From Kineosporia mesophila (GTDB lineage Bacteria > Actinomycetota > Actinomycetes > Actinomycetales > Kineosporiaceae): DNA of 64,000 bases. The position numbers and the translations under genes were made by a program. The notes under the pieces were generated by a model that did not search any database, was not told the origin of the DNA, and worked only from the letters and a program-made list of their open reading frames with translations. The stretch's first letter is position 1. Each line of letters opens with the position of its first letter. Of this stretch, positions 57,608 through 64,000 are shown in pieces. Location: contig NZ_JAJOMA010000003.1 in the NCBI RefSeq assembly GCF_021129235.1, forward strand, positions 248,001 to 312,000, written 5' to 3'.

Positions 57608-57869
57608 AAGCCGCATTCTCGTCCCACTGCCCATCCACAACATCCATGTATCGCGGATGCTGGACCAACGTGGCCGCGACCATCTCGCCGTTCTCGTGAT
57701 CCGGCCACCTCTCCCCCTTGCCCGTGTTTGTGCCCGGAACCGTACTGATCGCCACCAGATTCATCGCGGAGGCGTCGTCCAGGAACCGGACGAACCACGG
57801 ACCAGGAGTGGCCACCGAAGCCAGCCCTTCGATCTCTTCGAGCCCAGCCTCGTCCAGAGGATCCGTCAT
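57507..57869 (-). CDS. Small ATPGPW-type hypothetical protein
   Basis: A 120-residue protein starting at an ATG. LEEIEGLASVATPGPWFVRFLDD and the C-terminal AFIAMAPEAVPRLVDEVRRSRGLLGE follow the pattern of small proteins with an ATPGPW motif seen in actinobacteria and their phages; no function is known to me. The frame is supported by this motif. Its last 101 bases run under the C-terminus of the convergent cyclase-family gene, so one of the two ends may be misread. Confidence 0.7.
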   Translation of the reverse strand: MTDPLDEAGLEEIEGLASVATPGPWFVRFLDDASAMNLVAISTVPGTNTGKGERWPDHENGEMVAATLVQHPRYMDVVDGQWDENAAFIAMAPEAVPRLVDEVRRSRGLLGEAGERPPGR

Positions 57870-57974
57870 ACCCGGCCTCGCCCCGACTGAAGCTGGATAG
57901 TGGCCCTCAGCAGGAGACCTTGATTCCGGTTCCTCCCTCCGCCCGGGCAGCCGTCGGCAACTACCCCATTGAGG

Positions 57975-60323
57975 TTACGGTACCGGGTCATTCAGAGAGG
58001 AAGCGGGCGACAGCTGCGGATCGGCCGCGGACGGGTGGGCTCCCATCGTCGCCTGCGGCCGGGAGAACAGATAACCCTGGGCCGAGTCGCAGCCCACGCG
58101 TTGCAGGGCGGGGACCTGGTCCTGGCGCTCGACGCCCTCGGCGATGACGTTGAGGCCGAAGGCGTGGGCGGCGCGGACGACGAGCTCGACCAGTTCGACG
58201 GCGCCCGGGCGGCTGGAGGCCACCAGGCTCTTGTCGATCTTCAGGGTGTCCGCGTTCAGGTACTGCAGCTGACCGATCGAGGTGTAGCCGGTGCCGAAGT
58301 CGTCGATGCTGATCCTCACCCCCAGCTCCCGTAGTGCCCGCAGGTGCGGGGCGGCCGCCGGCTCGTCGAGCAGAACGGTCTCGGTGATCTCCAGGACGAG
58401 CCGTTCCGGGCGCAGGTTGGCTGCCAGCAGGGCATTTTTCACGTCCGCGACGATGCTCGCACTGGCCAGGTGGCGACCCGAGATGTTCACCGCGACCGTG
58501 AGGTCGTCCTCTGCTCCGATCTCTCCTTCTTCGAGCCAGTGGGCGAACTCGCGGGTCGCCTCGTCCAGGACCCAGCGACCCAGGTGGCAGATCAGGGTGG
58601 ACTGCTCGGCCGTGGGGATGAACGCGTCCGGCATCACCAGCCCCCGGCCGGGGCGTTCCCAGCGCAGGAGGGCTTCGTAACCCTGCAGCGCGGCGGTGGT
58701 CATGTCCACGACGGGCTGGTAATACAGCACGAACTCGCCCGCGGGCAGGCCGTCACGGATCGCCTGCTCCAGTTGCGCCCGGTCGTGCAGCTGACGGCGC
58801 AGTGACTCGTCGAAGACCTCGACCCGACCCCGGCCGCCGGCCTTGGCCCGGTAGGCGGCGGCGTCGGCCTCGTGCAGGAGCCCCGCTGCGTCGGTCCCGC
58901 CGTCCCGGTTGATGGCCACCCCGATACTCGCGCCGACCACCACATTCTGGCCGGCCGCGTCCATCGGTGCCGAAATGCTGGCCACCAGACGCTCCGCCAG
59001 GTCGATCAGGTCGCGCTCGGAGGCCAGCGACTCGATGAGCACGACGAACTCGTCACCACCCAGACGACCGACGGTGTCCCCGGTGCGGATGAGCCGCTTC
59101 ATCCGGGCCGCGGTCTCGCGCAGGACGTCGTCGCCCGCGCGATGGCCATGGGTGTCGTTGACCGCCTTGAAGTGGTCCAGGTCGATGAAGAGCAGGCCCA
59201 CCAAACCGCCGGAGCGCTGACCCCGGTGCAGCCCGGCCTCGATCAGCTCCAGAGCCCGCGCCCGGTTGGCCAGTTCGGTCAGGGAGTCGTGGGCCGCCTG
59301 GTGGGCGAGGTCGTCCTGCAGACGCTCTCGTTGCGCGGTGGAGACGACGACCTGCTGAAGGGCCGCGTTCATGCGCACCACCACCAGGCTGAACAGCACG
59401 ATGGACGCCAGGGCCACCGCCCACACGCTGGGAGCGATTCCCGAGAGCAACTGGACGATCAGCGTCACCGGCGCCAGCAGGACCGCGACGGTGAGCAGAG
59501 CCAGGCGCAGGCGCGTGAACGGCACCGCGTTCTGCTCGCCCGGCTCGGACAGCTTGCGCATCGAGGGGTGCAGCGCGGCAGCTCCCCATAAGACGTAAGA
59601 GCCCAGCCAGAGCAGATCCAGCGCGCTGCTCCGGTAACCGGTGCTGGCGATGAGCACCGCGTACACGGCGTCCGCCACCAGTAGCAGGGAAGCGGCGCCG
59701 GCCAGCATCCGGAAGGCGGGTGTGCGGGCCCCGGGCACGATGACCAGGCGCATCAGCACGGCCAGGAGCAGGATGTCGGCCGCCGGATAGGCCACCCCCA
59801 CCGCCCTTTCGAACAGCGGCAGGTCGGTCGCGCGGGTGATCGGGGCAGCCAGCACCACCCACGACACCAGAGCCAGGCTCGCGGTGAGAACACCGCTGTC
59901 GATCGCCCCAGCAAGATCGCGTCGGCGCTGCCGGGCCCGCAACAGGATCACGAAGCCCAGGGACATCACCGGATAGGCCAGCAGGTACGGGACATCGGCC
60001 GGGGAGGGGAAAGCATCCGTGTGGGCAACGTCCTCGTACCAGCTGAACAGTGTGTCGGCGGAGACCCAGAGCAGTTGGCCGCACGCCATCGCCCACCAGG
60101 CCCGGGCCCGGAGCGGGCGGTTCAGACGGATGCCGACGACGATGGCCGCCACGCTCGACAGGCCCACCACCCCGTACACCAGGTCGCGCGGAACCCCTTC
60201 CGGGAGGCACAAATACACCGCAACGACGAGGAGGCCGCTGCCGAGGTAGGCCTTCCAGTACCGCTCCATCCCCAGCTCGGTCGGCAGAAACGGCCCGGCC
60301 CTGAGCCGGCCACGCCACATCAC
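57975..60323 (-). CDS. Membrane GGDEF-EAL protein, both domains intact
   Basis: A 782-residue protein; an internal ATG at 60269 (MERYWKAYLGSG) may be the real start since it directly precedes the first helix. Nine or ten membrane segments fill residues 20-320. The GGDEF domain has RLGGDEFVVL (422-426) and the EAL domain GYEALLRW (EAL at 550-552), VNISGRHL, LEITET, DDFGTGYTS, KIDKSLV and EGVE, all consistent with an active phosphodiesterase. It may make or break c-di-GMP. It is divergent from the siderophore-binding gene, with 44 bases between. Confidence 0.92.
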   Translation of the reverse strand: MMWRGRLRAGPFLPTELGMERYWKAYLGSGLLVVAVYLCLPEGVPRDLVYGVVGLSSVAAIVVGIRLNRPLRARAWWAMACGQLLWVSADTLFSWYEDVAHTDAFPSPADVPYLLAYPVMSLGFVILLRARQRRRDLAGAIDSGVLTASLALVSWVVLAAPITRATDLPLFERAVGVAYPAADILLLAVLMRLVIVPGARTPAFRMLAGAASLLLVADAVYAVLIASTGYRSSALDLLWLGSYVLWGAAALHPSMRKLSEPGEQNAVPFTRLRLALLTVAVLLAPVTLIVQLLSGIAPSVWAVALASIVLFSLVVVRMNAALQQVVVSTAQRERLQDDLAHQAAHDSLTELANRARALELIEAGLHRGQRSGGLVGLLFIDLDHFKAVNDTHGHRAGDDVLRETAARMKRLIRTGDTVGRLGGDEFVVLIESLASERDLIDLAERLVASISAPMDAAGQNVVVGASIGVAINRDGGTDAAGLLHEADAAAYRAKAGGRGRVEVFDESLRRQLHDRAQLEQAIRDGLPAGEFVLYYQPVVDMTTAALQGYEALLRWERPGRGLVMPDAFIPTAEQSTLICHLGRWVLDEATREFAHWLEEGEIGAEDDLTVAVNISGRHLASASIVADVKNALLAANLRPERLVLEITETVLLDEPAAAPHLRALRELGVRISIDDFGTGYTSIGQLQYLNADTLKIDKSLVASSRPGAVELVELVVRAAHAFGLNVIAEGVERQDQVPALQRVGCDSAQGYLFSRPQATMGAHPSAADPQLSPASSLNDPVP

Positions 60324-60367
60324 CCGATCGGCTCGTCCCGGGCGGCGGGTGAACTACCCTTCCATGC

Positions 60368-61465
60368 ATGAATCGCCCATATCGCGCCCTGGCCTTGGTC
60401 GCCGTGGGTGCCCTGGTCGGGACGCTCACCGCCTGCACGTCTGATGCGAAGCCGGTGAACGGGCACGCCGGGCCGGCGGCGGTGACGGTGGCTCCCGCAG
60501 CGCGGTTCCCGGCCACGGTCGAGACCTTCTACGGCGACATCACGATCAGGAAACAGCCCGAGCGGGTGGTGGCGCTGGGCTACGGCGACGCGGACGCCCT
60601 CCTGGCGCTGGGGACCACCCCGGTCGCGATGAAGGGCTGGCCACAGTTCGGCAACCGGGGCAGCGGGCCCTGGATGAACGAGCACCTGGACTCCACCCCG
60701 CAACTCATTCCGAGCCAGCAGATGAACGCGGACGACGACGAGAGCCGGCTGGTCGCCCAGCTGAACCCTGACCTCATCATCGACACGGACCTCGACCGCG
60801 ACCCCGAGCGCTACAAGAGCCTGGCGAAGATCGCTCCGGTGATCGGCGCGCCGAAAGGACTGGGAGAGTTCGGCTCCCCCGACCTGGAAGAACAGACCAT
60901 GCTGGTTGCCCGGGCGATGGGGGTTCCCCGGCAGGGTCAGGAACTGCTGGACGACCTGAAGACCAGAACGGTCTCGGTGGCCCGGGAGCATCCCGAGTTC
61001 GACGGACGGACGATCTCCCTCGCCCAGAAGATCGAGACCAGCTGGTTCGCCTACGTCTCCACCGTCGAACGGATGCAGTTCTTCATCGATCTGGGGTTCC
61101 GGGTGAACCCGGCGCTGGCCGGTGAGGCGAACAAGACCAAGCTGGAAGATGTCTCGGACGTGCGCCTGACACCGAAGAACTTCACGGCTCTGGACGCCGA
61201 CCTCGTCGTCGTCGACGCGACCTACTCCGACAGTCCCGAGGCGGTCCCCCGGAACGGCGACGGAACGGTGACCAGGAGCGGCGTCGGGGCGGTCACGGGG
61301 AGCAAACGCTTCGCCGCCCTTCCCGCCACCCGCGACGGCCGTTCCCTGGTCCTCCCCGCCGATCCCGAACTCCCGTACTGGCCGGCCCTCGACCGCCCCA
61401 GCGTGCTCTCGGCGAACTGGCTGCTCGACACCGTGGTTCCGGAGATCTCCCGGCGGATCGGCTGA
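60368..61465 (+). CDS. Iron-siderophore-type ABC substrate-binding lipoprotein
   Basis: A 365-residue protein. The signal peptide ends in the lipobox LTAC with Cys23. The periplasmic-binding domain of the FepB/CeuA type shows PERVVALGYGDADALLALGTTPVAMKGW, LVAQLNPDLIIDTDLDRD and FIDLGFRVNP. It should capture a ferric siderophore or similar ligand. The permease and ATPase genes are not adjacent, so it may depend on a transporter elsewhere. It ends four bases before the convergent VWA gene. Confidence 0.88.
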   Translation: MNRPYRALALVAVGALVGTLTACTSDAKPVNGHAGPAAVTVAPAARFPATVETFYGDITIRKQPERVVALGYGDADALLALGTTPVAMKGWPQFGNRGSGPWMNEHLDSTPQLIPSQQMNADDDESRLVAQLNPDLIIDTDLDRDPERYKSLAKIAPVIGAPKGLGEFGSPDLEEQTMLVARAMGVPRQGQELLDDLKTRTVSVAREHPEFDGRTISLAQKIETSWFAYVSTVERMQFFIDLGFRVNPALAGEANKTKLEDVSDVRLTPKNFTALDADLVVVDATYSDSPEAVPRNGDGTVTRSGVGAVTGSKRFAALPATRDGRSLVLPADPELPYWPALDRPSVLSANWLLDTVVPEISRRIG

Positions 61466-61469
61466 GACC

Positions 61470-62756
61470 TCAACCGATCCGGATCGTCCGGGCCCACGCC
61501 GGTGGCCTTTTCGGATGCCACTCGCCGTCGTCGTCCAGCTCCGGTTCCGGCCCGAACACCCCGATGACGACCGGCACCTGCGGTGCGCTCTCCGGCCAGC
61601 CGGTGTGCCCGTCGGTGAGGATCACCATGACGTCGGGGACGGGGCGGGACGCCAGGGCCCGGCGGATGCCCTGGCGCAGGTCGGTGCCGCCGCCCCCGGC
61701 CAGGGTGATCTGCCGGGCCGAGGCCACCTGCTGCGCCGTCTGCACGGCGGAGTCGCAGCTGTAGACGGTGACCCGGCGCCCACCGGCCGCACTGATGATG
61801 CCGGCGGTCTCAGCCAGGGCGCAGCCGAGCTCGTCGTCGCTGACCGAGCCGGAGGTGTCGATGACCACGGCCACCTCCGGGGCGGGCCGGGTCAGGGCGG
61901 GCAGCACGACCCGCCCACCCAGGGCCGCCGACCGGCGCCCGGGCCGGTTGAAGGTGTGGTCACCCGATCCGCCCCCACTACCCAGTCTCGCCCGCACCGC
62001 CGCCCCGAGGATCCGGTGCCAGTCCTGCTTCGGCCGGCCGACCTCGTCCGCCCACCGGCTCCAGCGACCGGGGGTACGGCCCCGGCCGCGCTTGATCTGC
62101 TCGGCCGTGCGGATCCGGATCACCTCGGCCTCGGCCGCACCGAGCGGATGACCGTCGTCCGGACCGAGGTCCCAGGGCGCGTCCCCTCCGTGCGCCCCGG
62201 AACCGCAGTCGAGCCAGGCCAGGTAGCCGTTCACCACGGTGGCAGGCAGCTCGCGCAGATAGGACTCGAACGGGCGGCCCTCCGGCAACCCGAACTGTAT
62301 GGGAACGAGACTGCCCGCCGGTAGCCGGATTCCGCCGGGACCCGGCGTCTTCTGCTCGTCGTCGTTGATCTCGCAGTCCATCGCGATGTTCATCCGCAGG
62401 CGTTCCCGGCCGGGTTGGTCCGCATCGAGCCACGATCCTCCCGCCAGGCTCCTGGCGTAGGCCACAGAGGGATCGCACGAGCCGTGCCCCGCCCGCGAAC
62501 GTTCCCACAGGTCGTCTCCCCGGGCATGGTGCTCGCGCAGCAGATGACCCACCTCGTGGATCCAGGCCCCGGCGAGTTCGCCCACGTCGCAGGCCTCCAC
62601 GAACGAGGGCGAGACGTAGCAGCGCCAGTAGCGGTCCACCGCCATGGTGAAGAGCCGACGATCAGGGACGATGGTCAGGGCGAAGAGGGCACCGGCCAGA
62701 TACGGATGGGCCTGGGCGGCCAGGAGTCTTCCCGCCAGAAGTTTCTGATGGTCCAT
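61470..62756 (-). CDS. DUF2201 protein: metallopeptidase-like domain with VWA domain
   Basis: A 428-residue protein from the ATG at 62756, sharing one base with the upstream stop (TGATG). The N-terminal domain has a zinc-type HEVGH (residues 67-71) within AGAWIHEVGHLLREHH. The C-terminal VWA-like domain has the MIDAS residues DTSGS (300-304), GGGGTDLR and LTDGH. This pair of domains is typical of DUF2201 proteins encoded beside a MoxR AAA+ ATPase and thought to act as a chaperone-like unit. Here the AAA+ gene is interrupted, so the pair may not work. Confidence 0.88.
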   Translation of the reverse strand: MDHQKLLAGRLLAAQAHPYLAGALFALTIVPDRRLFTMAVDRYWRCYVSPSFVEACDVGELAGAWIHEVGHLLREHHARGDDLWERSRAGHGSCDPSVAYARSLAGGSWLDADQPGRERLRMNIAMDCEINDDEQKTPGPGGIRLPAGSLVPIQFGLPEGRPFESYLRELPATVVNGYLAWLDCGSGAHGGDAPWDLGPDDGHPLGAAEAEVIRIRTAEQIKRGRGRTPGRWSRWADEVGRPKQDWHRILGAAVRARLGSGGGSGDHTFNRPGRRSAALGGRVVLPALTRPAPEVAVVIDTSGSVSDDELGCALAETAGIISAAGGRRVTVYSCDSAVQTAQQVASARQITLAGGGGTDLRQGIRRALASRPVPDVMVILTDGHTGWPESAPQVPVVIGVFGPEPELDDDGEWHPKRPPAWARTIRIG

Positions 62757-63955
62757 CAGGAGGCACCCGCCTCGGCCAGCGACCGCGACAGCTTCACCAG
62801 ACCGGGCAGATCCGCCAGACCCCGCATCGTGGTCAGATCCACCGGGGCGGGCCAGTTCGGGGCCCGCATGGCGGAGAGCTGCAACGCGCTGGCGGCCACC
62901 AGGTCGAGCGAACGCACCTGCGCCACCCGGTCCAGCACCCGCCAGGCCGCGGTCCACCGTTCCTGGCTGCTGCGCCGCGACACAGCGTCCACCACCGACT
63001 GCAGAACGGCCTGCACCCGGTCGCCACGCTCCGGTACCTCGAACGAATACGGCAGCAGAAGAACGTCTTCCGGGTCAGGAAGGTCTTGCCGATCCAGGTG
63101 GGCCAGCAGCTCCAGAGCAGCGCCGTCACCCACCGTGCCCCGCAGCGCCACCGAGATCGTCTCCCGGTCAGCCCCGCTCGCATACCCGAAAGCCAGCAGC
63201 CTCAGGGCCATCTCCCAGGTCCGTGGTGAGGGCCAGGCGCCACCCCGGCCGACGTCGTCCTTCGGCAGGCGATGGGTGTAGTCGGGGCGCACGGTGAGGA
63301 ATCCGGTCACGGCCGCCCGGGCCCTGGCCACGGACGCCTCCAGCCGGTCGGGATCCAGCTGCGGCGGGCTGACGTGCGGCCAGCAGCCCCCGAGCCCCCG
63401 GACCACCACGGCCGGGTCGTGACGCCAGGGCAGGTGCACGAAACGGTTGGCCAGCGGCGGAGTCAGCGACCAGCCGTTGGCCGCGCACTCGGGCGGGTTC
63501 GCGGCGGCGACGACACGGACCTCGCGGGGAAGAGCGAGGCTGCCCACCTTCCGTTCCAGCACGACTCTCAGCAAGGCCGCCTGCACGGCCGGGGTGGCCG
63601 AGGACAGCTCGTCGAGGAAGAGCAGGCCCCCGGCCGGGTTCCGGTGCAGACGCACGGCCCAGTCCGGCGGCGCCATCGGCACACCGTCGCGGGCGGGGTC
63701 CGCCCCGGGCACGGGCAGACCGTTGAAGTCCGTGGGGTCGTGGACGCTCGCGACGACGGTCTCCAGCGGCAGACCGAGGTCGTCGGCCAGACGTTCCAGG
63801 GTCGCGGTCTAACCGATTCCCGGTGCGCCCCAGAGCAGTACGGGCAGATCGGCCTGAACGGCCAGAGACATGGCACTGAGGTAGGGATCGGTTCCGGGTT
63901 CGCTGGAGGCTTCCCGGGTGAGGCGGATCAACGTGTCGGCAGTCTTCATCTGCAT
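62756..63955 (-). pseudogene. MoxR-type AAA+ ATPase broken by an amber codon at the Walker A lysine
   Basis: The frame from the ATG at 63955 (AAGGA five bases before it) runs 400 codons and is uninterrupted except for one TAG at 63809-63811. Just before it the protein reads VLLWGAPGIG and just after it T-ATLERLADDLG, so the stop stands where Walker A GxPGxGKT needs its lysine; AAG to TAG is a single change. The rest is intact: Walker B GGLLFLDELSSA, sensor VVAAANPPE and the lid. A GTG at 63712 could restart translation but would give a protein without Walker A. Codon use is unchanged, so the lesion is recent or a sequence error. Confidence 0.88.
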
Positions 63956-64000
63956 CACCATCCTTGGTATGAGGGTTTGAGAGGCGCTCCTTTCCGGCGT

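Noticed and set aside
63568-63876. Minus-strand frame crossing the amber codon of the MoxR gene
   Set aside because: It is in a different frame and its product lacks AAA+ motifs. It does not bypass the stop.

Overview
The window is chromosomal DNA of a high-GC actinobacterium. Third-position G/C is close to saturated, GTG starts are frequent, and many gene pairs overlap as ATGA or GTGA. A suf cluster (sufR-B-D-Rieske-C-S-U-T), a SigK/RskA pair, an F420-type PPOX oxidoreductase, GarA, and a block whose order matches Mycobacterium tuberculosis Rv1822-Rv1832 all place it in Actinomycetota. The abundance of c-di-GMP proteins would fit a motile filamentous genus such as Kineosporia, but that genus call is only a guess. 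No rRNA, tRNA, CRISPR array, phage or insertion sequence was seen.

Layout. 1-4.4 kb: the N-terminal part of an ABC-F ATPase (minus), a neutral zinc metallopeptidase, and two tandem paralogous membrane GGDEF proteins. 4.4-11.2 kb: the Fe-S assembly cluster, all minus, with a strong hairpin between sufC and sufS. 11.2-14.7 kb: a two-gene ABC-2 exporter, an odd interleaved inverted-repeat element, a flavoprotein and a DoxX protein. 15.0-27.0 kb: a compact 12-gene plus-strand operon combining an Opp/Dpp-type importer (lipoprotein, two permeases, two ATPases) with seven hydrolases: an alpha/beta hydrolase, a metal-ligand-poor amidohydrolase, a blasticidin-S/cytidine deaminase-like protein, a divergent creatininase, a cyclase-family hydrolase, a gamma-glutamyltransferase and a YtcJ-type amidohydrolase. 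I consider this the best candidate for an undescribed system: uptake and stepwise opening and deamination of an unidentified peptide-like or heterocyclic amide compound.

27.0-32.7 kb (minus): a PilZ-like protein, a fasciclin lipoprotein next to rskA-sigK, a CorA transporter and a glutamate-cysteine-ligase-family protein. 32.8-37.5 kb: sbcD-sbcC, the latter with an unusual low-complexity insertion. 37.6-41.5 kb: a PPOX protein, then gcvP preceded by a glycine riboswitch, with a SnoaL-like gene behind it. 41.8-49.3 kb: a parA-like gene facing the conserved block MerR / DUF151 nuclease / FtsR-like MerR / GarA / GcvH / DUF881 / small basic protein / DUF881 / CDP-alcohol phosphatidyltransferase.

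49.6-64 kb: a GGDEF protein with a degenerate EAL domain, rtcB, an amino-acid permease, an MFS transporter divergent from a second cyclase-family gene, a small ATPGPW protein, a GGDEF-EAL protein with intact motifs, a siderophore-binding lipoprotein, and a DUF2201 metallopeptidase/VWA protein. The MoxR-type AAA+ partner of that last protein carries an amber stop exactly at the Walker A lysine.

Main themes are c-di-GMP signalling (four GGDEF proteins and one PilZ protein), Fe-S assembly, glycine cleavage, and the hydrolase/importer operon.
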